The position numbers and the translations under genes are program-made. DNA of 64,000 bases, taken from Rotaria socialis. Taxonomy: Eukaryota > Rotifera > Eurotatoria > Philodinida > Philodinidae. This document shows positions 26,431 through 38,448 of the stretch, one piece after another. The notes beneath the pieces are model-generated. The model saw only the letters and a list, made by a program, of their open reading frames with translations, did not search any database and was not told the origin of the DNA. The DNA lies in the NCBI GenBank assembly GCA_905331475.1, contig CAJNYU010000496.1:124001-188000 (forward strand), read 5' to 3'. Numbering within the stretch: position 1 is the stretch's first letter; every line of letters begins with the position of its first letter.

Positions 26431-27736
26431 ATTGATTAATATTCGTTAGTCATTTTATTATTGTCAAAGTGCTCGTTATATTTAGAATTATTTTTTTAGC
26501 TTCAAAAACTGTGTTTTTCTTCGTCTCCTCGTCATTTTTGGTTAATGAACAGAAATTCCTGTTCTTTATTTTTCATTTGTGATGTCAATATATACATGAG
26601 GCACAGCATTGACTTGAAAACATCCTCTTACACCCGATCAGGACAATTGAGTTCGTGATTGTTTCATCTTTTAAAAAAAGTACAAAAACAAGGAGTAGTC
26701 AAATGATTAGGAAACAATTTAATCAAAATATTACTCAATAATTATAAACTTTTCACATAACAAAACTTAATCAATATAGAGTTGAATGGATGAAATCATT
26801 ATTTAGGTTCATTAATTTCATAGTAACAAACAAAAGCATATTTTAGGGAAAAATACATTTAAAAAATCTTCATGACATTCATTCAGAAGATAATTTACTA
26901 TAGATAATATGATTCAATGAATATATCCCATATCTATAATGTAAATTTCCTTAATATAAATATCAAAGATTAAATTTCCGAGTGTTCATCCTACACGAAT
27001 CTATGTCTATTCTTGTACAAAAGAAAGATTCTATTACGTTAACTTAAGCGAATAAGACCCAGAATCGCATGGTCATCTTTTGATCTATTTACAATGCATA
27101 CTTGATTTTATATTTTTTTTTTCTACTCATTATCTTTGAGGCAAAACTTAGACGAGTAAGATTCTTAGTGATTATACTCCGATAGAATTAGAGAAACAGA
27201 ACTATATGTGTTAGAAGATATATATATATATATATATATATGTAATCGCTTCTAAAAATAAACAATGTTCCACTTTTGTTAATGTGTATACATTATCAGA
27301 TAATTTAACTTAAAACATTTTATGACGATTATCTACCGACTAGTGGTCCAAAAGAGTCATGTCCTAGAAAAATTTATAACAAAAGAAAGAAACAACAATA
27401 GTCTCCCAGAATCATCAAACATATATTTATAACAGAGAGTCATTTTTACTTCACATAAATAGATTATTGACCACAAAAAACAACAAAAATTCTTTCCAAG
27501 AAAAGATCATTCAGTGAGATTTTTCCATAGTCACTTTTGAAGTTTCTTTTATATGTATAATCAAAATCGATCATATCAGCAGCAACAACAACAAACAAGA
27601 AAGAAGAAGACGAAATGTTCATTTAGTTTATTACGAATTTTTCCATTTCATGTCTTTGTCTTGAAAATTTTATATCATACGCAAATATAAATGCAACGGG
27701 TAATATAAAAGAATAACTACTTTCAGTAATATTAAT
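26431..27736. other. Intergenic region with a TA microsatellite
   Basis: About 1.3 kb between the oxidoreductase and the convergent GPCR gene. It is AT-rich with no coding frame, and contains the (AT)n run at 27218-27241. Confidence 0.6.
27218..27241. repeat. (AT)n microsatellite
   Basis: Uninterrupted alternating AT of about 24 bases. Confidence 0.9.
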
Positions 27737-27742
27737 TTTATT
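27737..27742 (-). promoter_or_regulatory. Polyadenylation signal of the 27750-29159 GPCR
   Basis: AATAAA on the minus strand, 8 bases beyond the stop codon of the receptor gene. Confidence 0.5.
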
Positions 27743-27749
27743 AAATACA

Positions 27750-29159
27750 TTATTTTACATTTTGATTTTCATCATCGCCTTGATTATTTAATAAATAGCT
27801 TGATCGTCTTCCCATTTCTCGTGAATTATGAATTGTCGATGATAATGTTAGGGCACCACAATTTGTTTGACTTGACCATGAATGTTTATCGTTAGCACGA
27901 CAGTTTACTCGTTGAATATCTAGATATTTTGTATTATTATTATGATTTGTTTTTGAAACAGTATGATTTTTATTTAATTTCATTGATGGTAAAACAACAA
28001 CAGATAATGAACGACATCGTGGTTTGTCTTCAGAATCAACAGCAACTCTATTTGATTGTTGAGGTGTTGATGTTCGACGTAGATTAACAGCGTTCATCAT
28101 ATCTGTTTGAAATATTGAAGCAAAACTTGGTTTACTTTTCATACGTATGGTGTTCATTAAAACATGTCGGAATTCTGTGCCAGATAAACAATAACTTAGA
28201 ATACTTGCGTAATTAAAATACATCAATATATTATAAATGGTCCATTGTATTCTTCGACAACGCATTACATCAATAGATGATTTATTTGATAATAAATCGA
28301 TAATAAATGCTGTGACTGGTAATGTTGTGGCAACGAATACGAACGATGAGCATATCATCATAAGACAAAGTGAACGTAAACGATTTGTTGCTTTTGAACG
28401 GCTAACTAAATCAGTCTTTTTACCTGAACCTGATACAAGAAAAACCCGGTTGATAACAGTTAAATTACATAAAGTAATAAATAAAAATGGGATTATTGTT
28501 ACAAGAAACATATCAATCCATGTATAGATATGTTCAAAAAAATATACATAATCTTCATGTAGATAACATTGTTGATATTGGAATGGATTAACGGTTGATC
28601 GATTAGCACTCAAAGAATGATGATTATCATTATTATTATGATCACCATTTTGAACAAATATTAATAAATGAACATTAGCTAAAAATAAAATTGTAAATAC
28701 AATGGTTGAATTAATTGTTGCTTGTCGGGTACGACACCATTTCGATGTGTAGATAGGAAATTTAACAGCAATATAACGATCTAAATTTAAGCAACATCGA
28801 AACCAAGATGATAAATGAAGAGTATTACTAAAAACATAGAATTTTATTTATTTATTTATGTTTCCATCAAAATAGTTGACTCACTAGAAAAAGAAAACAT
28901 GTAATTTACATAAAATGGTTCCATGAATATGGATATGAAAACTTGACGATAAGAGTAATTCACGTAATAAGCCAATATATAAAACAATCGTGTCCGCAAG
29001 AGACATAAATGTTAGGTATCGATATACACTATGTTGTCGCATTTGAATCAAAACGATGAATGATAAAAGATTCCCTAGTGTGCCAACAGCAAGTAATATC
29101 GGATAAGTATATAATTCGATTTGTCGCGCAATATCTTCTCTTTCTGAACAATTCATCAT
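27750..29159 (-). CDS. Rhodopsin-family G-protein-coupled receptor, 2 exons
   Basis: Exons 28885-29159 and 27750-28827 on the minus strand, joined across a Tyr codon by a 57-bp intron, give 450 residues. Seven membrane segments can be placed: TM1 with GNLLSF, TM2 with SLAD, TM3 ending NLDRYIAV (DRY at residues 108-110, just after the splice), TM4, TM5 (DMFLVTIIPFLFITL), TM6 (CLMMICSSFVFVATTLPVTAF) and TM7 followed by CLSGTEFRHVL. The long tail of about 130 residues is Ser/Asn-rich. Two hallmark motifs are altered: TM6 has TTLP instead of CWxP, and TM7 has NYASILSY where NPxxY is expected. The overall look resembles invertebrate orphan or FMRFamide-receptor-like peptide GPCRs, but the ligand cannot be named. 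Confidence 0.88.
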
Positions 29160-31243
29160 TCAATGATAACCACCAAACTTACATAATAGCTGATTCCTAG
29201 AATTAAAAAAAAAGAAAACATACAATTCTTCTGTAGTTAAAAATAGTTGGAGAGACACTCTTATCTAAACATAATCAAAAATGATGAATACCAACTGATT
29301 ATATTATCTTTTTCAAAGAAGAAGAAAAGCCTATAAAGAACATCATATAATATAATTATGATTAACGTATAGAGAGTCTTGCTAAAGTATAGTAATAGTT
29401 AAAAATACAAGCAACCTTTCATCACTCGAAAATATTGCGTTATTCATCAAGTGGTAACTACTAAGAGAAGAACATAAAGCATACTAGATATTTAACAAAC
29501 TGAATTAGTAGTTTCCAAAAGACATATAGAGAAAAAGCTATGATAAAGCATTTGCATTTGTCGTCAATTATCAGAAGAAGACAAAAAGACATTATTTAAA
29601 ATTGGATAAATTTAGATTAAAAAACAAAACAAGTCTTCTTTTTCTTTGTCATCATATCATTAAAAAAAAACTTTCCTGACGACTAGCAAGAAGATAAGTG
29701 TAAAAATAACTATGCACGGCTATATACGATGATGTGACATGTCATAGGGTTCCCAAGTGTATATAACATTATTTTTGCTGTTGATTGTTCATTGTTCTTA
29801 TATTCGTCAAGTGGAAAGAACACACTTATCTTATTGCTATGTTTTTGTTATTATCATCTTTATTACTCGGGAAAGCCAATACTACTGTTTTTCTTATCTC
29901 TATATACGTATATGTATGTCAAGAATCTTATGGTTTTATTACGTTTTCATCAGTTGGTAGACCTATCTTTCATCATTGTTTGTCTAATATAGTTGTATGT
30001 ACTAATATGACAACATACAATCTGTGTCTATTGACACAACATTCGAAAGAAGTAACGACAGAAACATGGAAGAAATTTGAATGAATACACACCTGCTTTA
30101 TTGAAATGAACTGTTTCAGTATGGTATTTGTCTTTGGATTCTAACAAAAAAAATAATAATGTATTAGATTATTATCAACATAATAAGCAATCTCTTTGTA
30201 ATGCTATTGGTTGTCACGGTTGCTCGACTATTATTTTTTCTATGTGCGAAGACATATCGTCAGAGAGAATAGAGAAAAAGAAAATATAACTAGCACTATG
30301 GATAGCTATATCGGGAAAATTGCCGTAAATAATACAACTACTAGCTTATCTTTTTACAAAAACGACATTTAGGTATATTTGAATTAATATGAAGGATTTT
30401 TTCTAATGATTTTCCTCTCTCTCTCTCCATAAATATATCTTTTTTTCATGAATTTTTATATTTATAATGATATTTCAAGCGATTAATCTGCCCTATGCGG
30501 TCTTTTTTTCTATAATAAGCAAGAAAAAAAACACAATTCTAAAGTGGAATGTCAATCCAAATTAACGTTAAGCATTTCTCTTGTCTTCTTTTCTCATCTA
30601 TGCGTGTAGAAACAATAATCAATGAATAATACATGCAGCTATCACGTCACATATAGAAATAAAGAGGTCAATATAAATAGTTGCATCATTCCAGATGGAA
30701 GAAACTAAGAAGTAACAGGAGCTTTATCCCTCCTCGAGTGCTAGCTCGATAACACTTTCTCAATTCAAGTCCAAGGCTACATTCATTGCCATTATCATCA
30801 TTATTATTATCATAAAGTCAATACATTTGTCGACGTTATACAGATGTAAATGAGGTATACTGTTATCCGTGTAGAGAGCTATGCTAGCCATTTTTCTATT
30901 CAACAGACTTTTCAATTTACATAAAACAGAGATATACAATTTCTTTTTCAAATGAACAACAAAGTATATAGAAGAAACATATAAATACTATAAATATTGA
31001 TAAATTCAAATTCAAACGATTTCAAAACAAAAACTTGCTCATTCTTAGAAATAAACAAGTAGCTATTCAATTCTCTTACTTGTTTATCGTAACAACTACG
31101 ATCAAAAAGAAAATTTTAAACTATCTCTTTCATTATTCATTGTAGCCGATGCGTTCATAATTAGTAGAACTTTGTTCTCGAAAACACACACGACTGGGCA
31201 AATGATTAGAACATCAAGTGAGTACCATACTAAGATGCTGGTA
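29160..31243. other. Intergenic, no gene recognised
   Basis: About 2 kb upstream of the GPCR, including its promoter. Overlapping short frames near 29757-30084 lack coding character. A CT-rich stretch lies near 30412-30430. Nothing else is recognised. Confidence 0.55.
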
Positions 31244-31773
31244 AATTCAAAATTACAGCACCTCTTCTTTTTTTGCTTAAACATGTATCATAAGATTCTC
31301 ATTTTTACGTTGATCACGAATATCTACTTAGTTTTTCAATTTAACAAAACATTCGTGGAGAAAAACGCAAGATACTAAGAGGATCTAAAAATCAGTCAAA
31401 AAATTCTTTTACAACAAACAACGTGTATTTCTCTAATGTTACACTTTTCACTCTCACCAATATGATTTTAGAATTCCTCATCGAAAAACAAGTCTAGCAG
31501 TAACATATATATGTTACTGCTAGACTTGTTTTTCGATGAGGAATTCTAAAATCATATTGGTGAGAGTGAAAAGTGTAACATTAGAGAAATACACGTTGTT
31601 TGTTGTAAAAGAATTTTTTGACTGATTTTTAGATCCTCTTAGTATCTTGCGTTTTTCTCCACGAATGTTTTGTTAAATTGAAAAACTAAGTAGATATTCG
31701 TGATCAACGTAAAAATGAGAATCTTATGATACATGTTTAAGCAAAAAAAGAAGAGGTGCTGTAATTTTGAATT
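31244..31773. repeat. Perfect 530-bp palindrome (265-bp arms, no spacer)
   Basis: The left arm 31244-31508 and right arm 31509-31773 are exact reverse complements as far as I can compare them by eye, including homopolymer lengths. The centre is the TAACATATATATGTTA segment at 31501-31516. Identity breaks sharply at both outer ends. Neither arm encodes anything recognised, and no target-site duplication is obvious. It may be a real fold-back inverted duplication or an assembly or sequencing fold-back artefact. Confidence 0.93.
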
Positions 31774-34200
31774 ACTCGCACCTTACGCAAATTCTTTATT
31801 GGTAACACAGAAAAAAGACGAATACGTGTGAAGTCAAACTATTGCCAATTATTATACTACAAAAATTCCCCTTTATTTCCGAAAATGTCGACAAAATATT
31901 CGCTTTAGAACAGCGAACTCTTTTGATTGAAGAGAGAAAAACTTCTCTACAATTTTTTTCTCCGTGAATAACTTAACTACCAAGAATACTAAGATTTTGA
32001 CCAATTACAATAAATATTCTATTTAAAAGGCGAACGATTACACTTGATACCATTATATTCTAGGCAATGAACCAGAGAAGAGATTAGTATGAAACAGAAT
32101 GCCAAAAATATACATAGAGTATTGTTCTCATGAAATAATTTCATTAAATCCTATAACGTCGAAAATGACTCAGTATATTTATTGATCATGTTTGATTTTT
32201 TTTCACTAATGAAATCTAAATTATCTTCTCATCGATCAATTCTTTCGATCAGTATTAATCGTTTCTTTCCTCAAGAGAATACTTATTTTATATTTATTCA
32301 GTACAACTCATGTAAAGCGGAAGCTTCTATTAAATAAATCTTTTTCTCGATGAAAGAAATATTCTTTGACAATATAGACTATCTCACCAGTCAACATCTT
32401 TATTTCAGAAGTTATAGGGGTATTTTTCTTATAAAACAGCTATGCCACTCCTACTTATTTTTAAGAAGTGTTCTTACTTAATCACATTTATACAATCGTC
32501 AGAATGATTTGCTCGTTTTCATTCTATCGTATGCAAGACATTTCTAAATGTTTTGATTACAAAATATACACCACACTCACGAAGTCTTTATATCGTTATG
32601 ATCAATGTTGCATTTGTTTTTTTTTGTCTTACTCGCTCAGTTACACAATGTTGGATTCAATTTCCGCTACTGTGCTATACTATCCTACGTATAAGATTCA
32701 ATCATCATTATTCTAATAACTTGATACATCATTAGATAACATAATTACCAAAAGAAAAATTATCTCTACTTTCAAAAAAGAAAAAGGGAAAGGAAAAACA
32801 TTCTATTAAGAATTGAAAATATTTCTATAAATCCATCGCTAACTTTCAGATGGCATAAGATGAATGATTACTTTAAATAAAATATCTATTGCCCATAAAT
32901 ATTCAGATCACAACGTATTTTAAGGAAAGGCGAAGACGTGTAGTATATTATTCATTATAAGGATTCTATGTGATAAAGTACACAGAATGAGTTTTGTAAT
33001 ATGAAGCTTTCCGCGAACTGGACTCATCGTTTATTTGATTATAAAAATATTCGAATTAATGGCACTGCCTAGTGAAGTGAAATAAAAGTCTTCGCATAAT
33101 TTAAGAACTAAAAGTATTGCTTTTGAAGTTATACAAACCAATTAAATATGTCTACAATAAACAAGGTTTGTAATCAACGAAAGTCATCAGGGTTTATCGT
33201 AGTATACACACTTTATAATACATTAATGCATGGAAGTCCTTAACTAACTTGTAATGTATTGTTCCGATCTGTTCTAGTTTTATATTCGTGAAAATAATAG
33301 AATACAAATATCAAGAAGACTCTCAACAGTTGGCAACTAAATTCTATCTAAAAAAAAACACTCAATACTACTGCTCAGCATTGTTTTGATTATCTCATAC
33401 TTATCGACTTTTTCTTTCGTCTCTTCTATCGAAGAGAATGCTTCATCACGTGAAAATACTAATTTCATAGAGCAAATAAACAACAAAATACAATTTCCTA
33501 TTATGCACAAAGACTATTTAGCAGCTTGGAAATTCGTAAAACAGTTTCAAAAATAACTGGATAGCTCTGTGTTCTGTTAACAACATATCAAGAAGTAACT
33601 ATTTCGCATCACGTATCACAAACATAGATAACCTCACAACCACTCCGTATGATGTACTTTACACCGCAATAAAAAGAAAATAGAAGCACTACACAATTCT
33701 TCAATAGAGAATGTAATTTGATATTTTCTAAGTTCGTTATTTCTGAAATAGCGAACAAAAAGTTGGCACAACTACTAGACTCGCCGTGTTTTGCCAATTA
33801 ATACAAAGACATATCAACAAGTATACATGAATGAATTACTGTGAGCATTGTGAATCATTCATTATTGATTGCTAAAATCGGTTCCAAATTCCATTGCATA
33901 ATATCAATAGAATTCAAAGCAAAAACATCTAAACAATGATAATGAAATGCAAACGTCATTTTTGATAAAAGAAACATGATCCTGAATTTTACATTATATT
34001 CATATCGCGAAAACATATCAATCTTTTTAATGATGTCTTGCAGGACACGAAACCAAGTGAAATTTTCGAGATCATCGTATGATCAAAAATATAACTTTGT
34101 AATATACATTCAAGATTCACTAAAGAAAAACAAACCAATCCAAACTATTTCCTATGAAATATTGTACATCGTGGTCAGACGTTATCATGGTTATCGTATA
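31774..34200. other. Intergenic, nothing recognised
   Basis: About 2.4 kb of AT-rich sequence between the palindrome and the CDC25-type gene. Only short chance frames are present, and no RNA gene or transposon ends are seen. Confidence 0.55.
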
Positions 34201-34206
34201 TTTATT
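34201..34206 (-). promoter_or_regulatory. Polyadenylation signal of the CDC25-type gene
   Basis: AATAAA on the minus strand, about 37 bases after the stop codon at 34243-34245. Confidence 0.55.
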
Positions 34207-34242
34207 GAATTTTAAAAGCATACAAACATTGAATAAAATAGT

Positions 34243-34979
34243 CTACGATAAACAAAGATGAATGGGACCTGGATTTTCAATTAATTTTTTTGTTATAATT
34301 CGTCCATGGGCAAGTTTTTTTGCGTGACGATATATTTTTAGTTCTTGCGTATATTGTTGTTCAAACATTGATATGTACGTTTGTGGTACGCAATATTCTT
34401 TACAAAATGAATGTTGAAAAAACTCTGCATAACCACCATCAAGCAAATAAATGGAAGGAAATGATAAATATGGATAATTTGCCATATTATATTGACGATC
34501 TAATGAACGAAATAAACGACATAAACGTGGACCACGTTCAGATGAAAATTCACAATGAAAGACAATTATCGATGGACGACATGTGGAAGACATCAATTTA
34601 GTAAATAGCAAACGTAGATCGTTTTCAGTATAAACATTAATAGCTGCACTTATATGACCACCAGAATATTCAAATGGATAGCGAGCATCAATAATCAATA
34701 AATTGTTTGTTTGTTTATTCAAAAGCGATACCAACTAAAAGTCGTATAGAAACATTTAATATCGAACAAATTTCAATATTTTTAATCTATTACCGTTAGT
34801 GATGATATACGCTTAAGATCACGATGAGATGAACGTTGAACTAAGGGTAATGATGATTGTTGATCGAAAAGAACTTGAAGATTTTTCACAACAGTTGAAT
34901 TCGTTGTTAGCATATTAGAATTTGAACGATCAAGTGGTGATACAAATAATGGTGATAGTGATTCGAGACGATGAGACAT
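34243..34979 (-). CDS. CDC25: CDC25-type M-phase inducer phosphatase, 2 exons
   Basis: Dual-specificity phosphatase expected to remove inhibitory phosphates from cyclin-dependent kinases and trigger mitotic entry. Exons 34794-34979 and 34243-34734 give 225 residues. The rhodanese-like CDC25 fold is clear: DLKRISSLT and IIDARYPFEYSGGHI (about 76-90), the catalytic loop HCEFSSERGP with Cys123 and Arg129, and IYLLDGGYAEFF after it. It is much shorter than vertebrate CDC25 (over 400 residues) and has only about 50 residues before the catalytic domain, so the long regulatory region is missing or encoded upstream. A splice acceptor (AATTCTAG) 10 bases before the chosen ATG, with the frame open between them, leaves room for an upstream exon, coding or 5'UTR. 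Confidence 0.9.
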
Positions 34980-34989
34980 TACTGCGAGC

Positions 34990-35773
34990 TAGAATTAAGA
35001 AATGAAATGGATAACAATATCATCAAAATATTTTTTTTCCAGCTATACACAAGATCATTTCAATCATCTGCATGATATACTTATGATGGCTGTATGATCA
35101 AAGAACGCAAGACGATTTTTCAATTAGTGGTTTGATTACTTGTCATGTTTTTTTTTATGGCTTCTTAATTGGTTAAACTGTATACGTGTATTTTAATAGA
35201 TTATATCGAATGCATGAATTACGAATATAAGCAATTAGTAGTATAGTGACAAAATCAGTGGAAAAAAATTTGTCCATCGTCTCTCGCATAAGATTAATTT
35301 CGGTGGTTCTTGTCATGATACGTTCTATGGGAAATAAGAAATGCTAAATTTTATGAATTTATTCAATGAAAATAAATCGCGTTCGTTGTGTTTTTTTTTT
35401 GTAAATGTATCACAACGATTGAAATCCATAGTTTTGGTTTATGCATTGTTTTTATTACAGAAATTTTTGTACCACTGAGAAAAAAAAGCAAAAAGAATAC
35501 TTTCTTACCGCCATTGCTTTTTGGAAATGAAGAAATGTTCGAAACGCCGAAGTGTTTTATAGAGCGACAAATGATTCGCATATCGTCTCTGATTATCAAT
35601 CAATAATTATGATACGGACAGATGGAGATTTTGTTTTCTTTTATTGTCAACTATCAATATAACAATTTAAGATGAATAGAATTTAAAAAGAGTGCACCAG
35701 AAGGAAAAATAAACACACAATCATATAGTATGACAAATTTGTACGTTAGGAAATAAAAAGTTGTGTCTTAGAT
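34990..35773. other. Spacer between the two phosphatase genes
   Basis: About 780 bases of AT-rich sequence with the putative promoter or 5' leader of the CDC25-type gene and the 3' region of the next gene. No exon is recognised, although an upstream CDC25 exon could hide here. Confidence 0.45.
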
Positions 35774-38448
35774 TTAATGAAATATTGGATCGTTTGGGTC
35801 TGAATATGCATGAGAAAAAAGTTCGAATTCATAATCAATTAATTGCCGAAGAAAACCAACATTAGGACAAACAATCGGACGTCGATGTCTTAAATATTTA
35901 AAAGCCTCGAGTAATGTAGCATTATATGTTTTCATTAAATACGAAAGAATCAATGTTGTTGATCTTGATATACCTAAATTGCAATGAACAAGTATACGAT
36001 TTGATGGATTTTGAAATGCTGAATCCATGAAACGAATTGTTTCATCAAAACGATCTTTAAGCAAAACATCTTCCATGTCTTCCAATTGTAAATGTAGATA
36101 TTTTATTTTGTCAGGAAATACACATTGATGTTCAACAGATATATTTATAATGTGAGTTAATTTAAGATCACGTATAACTTTCCAATTAGTTGCCTGATGG
36201 CCAGTACCTAATCAAAAGGAAAGAAAAGAAACAAGGAAAATTCTAAGAAACGGCTGGTTTAATTTGTTTTTATGCTTACCAAGATAAAGTTGATTATCAA
36301 TAACAACGGATGGATAAATAGTAAGGAATTTTTCTCGATCTACAGTTGAACGCACATCCGTTTGTGTACAAATGAAGGGAAAAAATGTCCGAAATGCTTC
36401 AAACCCTCCACTTAATGTTAAACATGCTTTCGTACCCGGCGTCGCAAAACGATTATAAACACGACGCATTTCTGTTGTTGTATTGAAAAAAATTCCTTTG
36501 TCGTCATATAAAATTATTTCACTAAATCGTTCAACAATGGATATATAAACAGTACCATTTAATGCATCTTCCCAATGTATGGCTAGAACAAGAAATGAAA
36601 AGTTGTTTAATAAAATGAATTCTATTGAAAAGGCCAAGTCTGGTTTCCAATAGTAATTATAGTTCAGATGATCAGACGATCGAATCTTATACTGAGAGGC
36701 TTCGTGAATATATTAAGTGTATAGCTGAGTTATCGTCGCTACTTAAAAGTAATCATCGAATTTCTTCTTTCAAAGTTCTATATATTTCCTAGTGAAAATC
36801 CTTACACATCGTTCTTCTAAAAGAACTGAGGGAATTTCAAGTATCGTCACTAGTATTTTAAAAAAATGGAAATTTAAAACTACAACTTTAGTTCCGGACC
36901 GGGAACTAAAATCTGTTGGCTAAAGATTGTCGGCACACTTAAAGAAGTCTGAATAGTAAGTTTTATTTCAATCGAACAGACTCCAACTAATACTTGAAAG
37001 AATGAAGTGACTTCACCATTATTCACTTCAGTGACAGTTTTTACCTTTAGGGAGAGGCGTATGTGACGGCTTATATCATAAGAATCGATTGAATCTATTG
37101 GAATTCAAAAAACAAACCAAGTATACTATTTCCTGAAAAGCTTTCATACCAGGATGCTAGTGAAGAAATGATTGTAGAAAAGAAAACTTCAAATTGATCA
37201 GTAAGAATTAGTGCAATATTATAATGCACAGTATATAATTGTTAAGTAATACTTTTGGATTTATTTAGTAATTTAGAAAAATCCTAAATGGAAATATTCC
37301 TATTTTCATTCTTTCACAGTAGTAGTTGTCTTCGATCGGAAATTTAAAAACCGGTTTATTTTGTTGGTATCGAAAACAAAATTTATTTCAGGATAGTTAA
37401 ACAAACAAGCATGCCAGAATAGGTCATTGTTCACTACAGCAAATTCTATTTTCCTCTTTAATAAAATATGTGACGCAAGCGATAGTTGATTTATGCCAAT
37501 GAAAAAAAAACTACTATTATTTCTGTATTTTTTTAAATTTGATTCAATCTATTGCTACAATAGAAAAAGACAGAATGAAAAAGAATGCCTATCCTTTTTA
37601 GCATAACATGACTGTGCGTCAATAATTGATAAGAAACAATAGAAAACTAGAAATCACTCGTGAGAATAAAGCCATGAAGATGCCTTTACTAGTCCAAATG
37701 ACATAATTAAAATTAAAATTAGCAGATCATGGAAAAACAAGGAAATTAATGCTTATTGTAAAAAGAAAAACAAGGAGATTTCTTTTTATTATCGTTGACC
37801 TATTGCATTTGTTTGGTTTAATTAGGTCAAGTTGTCATTTTCTTTCAGGTACGAAATAGGAACAAGCGACTTACCTGTGATAATATGACTCTCATTAAAT
37901 TTTTCTCTCGATCGGCAATCAATAATATACAAATAATGAGCCAACATAAATAAATATTGATTTTCTAATCCATAACCCATCATATTAAATAATTTTGATG
38001 GTGTAACATAACCTGGTTGACAGGCTGTTGTTGGTAACATACATTTAAGTTTCGATGGAACTCCTGTTGGAGGATGAGAGTGATAATTATGGTTCACAGT
38101 TTTATCACTACCAGATCCGCCGATATTTGCTTGTTGCTGTTTAATATTGTTCGATGCAGACATAGTGGATTGAACATCAGTATTGGATCGTCCTCTCGTA
38201 GGCGGAAGTGCATCATGATTAAATTGGCGCCGAGATGGTTGAGCAGCCGTTGACGCAGAAGTTGCGTTTTTTTGGACTGATCCACTATTTTTTCTAGGTG
38301 AATCTGATGTTCTTTTCGAAGGCCTTTTTTCCTCCATTGAGTCAGCATCTTCGTATTGTGTTGAAAGATGAGATGATATATTATAAGATTTTTGTGGACT
38401 ACTCGGTAATGATAATGAATTACGTTCAACAGCACGAGTTATTGGCAT
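35774..38448 (-). CDS. Rhodanese plus dual-specificity phosphatase (STYXL1/MK-STYX-like), 3 exons
   Basis: Exons 37875-38448, 36280-36582 and 35774-36207 give 436 residues. Residues 1-130 are low-complexity and Ser/Gln/Asn-rich. A rhodanese/CDC25-like domain follows (LFNMMGYGL near 147, the IDCRSREKFNESHIITA segment near 176-192, and LTLSGGFEAFRTFFP near 250). The C-terminal dual-specificity phosphatase domain begins with NQLYLGTGHQATNW (about 289-301), with LQLEDMEDV carrying candidate general acids and the loop HCNLGISRS (Cys368, Arg374). Human MK-STYX lacks the catalytic Cys, but here it is present, so activity is expected. In-frame sequence before the ATG runs to a stop 48 bases upstream, so an extra 5' exon is possible. 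MAP kinase phosphatases have the same architecture and are the alternative assignment. Confidence 0.88.
36583..37874 (-). other. Large intron of the STYXL1-like gene
   Basis: 1292 bases between the rhodanese exons, with donor GTAAGT at its 5' end and acceptor TTGTTCTAG at its 3' end on the minus strand. The splice completes an Ala codon. I see no gene or transposon inside. Confidence 0.75.

Noticed and set aside
29757-30084. Three overlapping plus-strand frames of 66-99 codons
   Set aside because: Overlap in all three frames and low-complexity hydrophobic composition point to chance in AT-rich DNA.
31172-31378. 68-codon frame inside the palindrome arm
   Set aside because: Explained by the palindrome; no domain, and the frame crosses the palindrome boundary at 31244.
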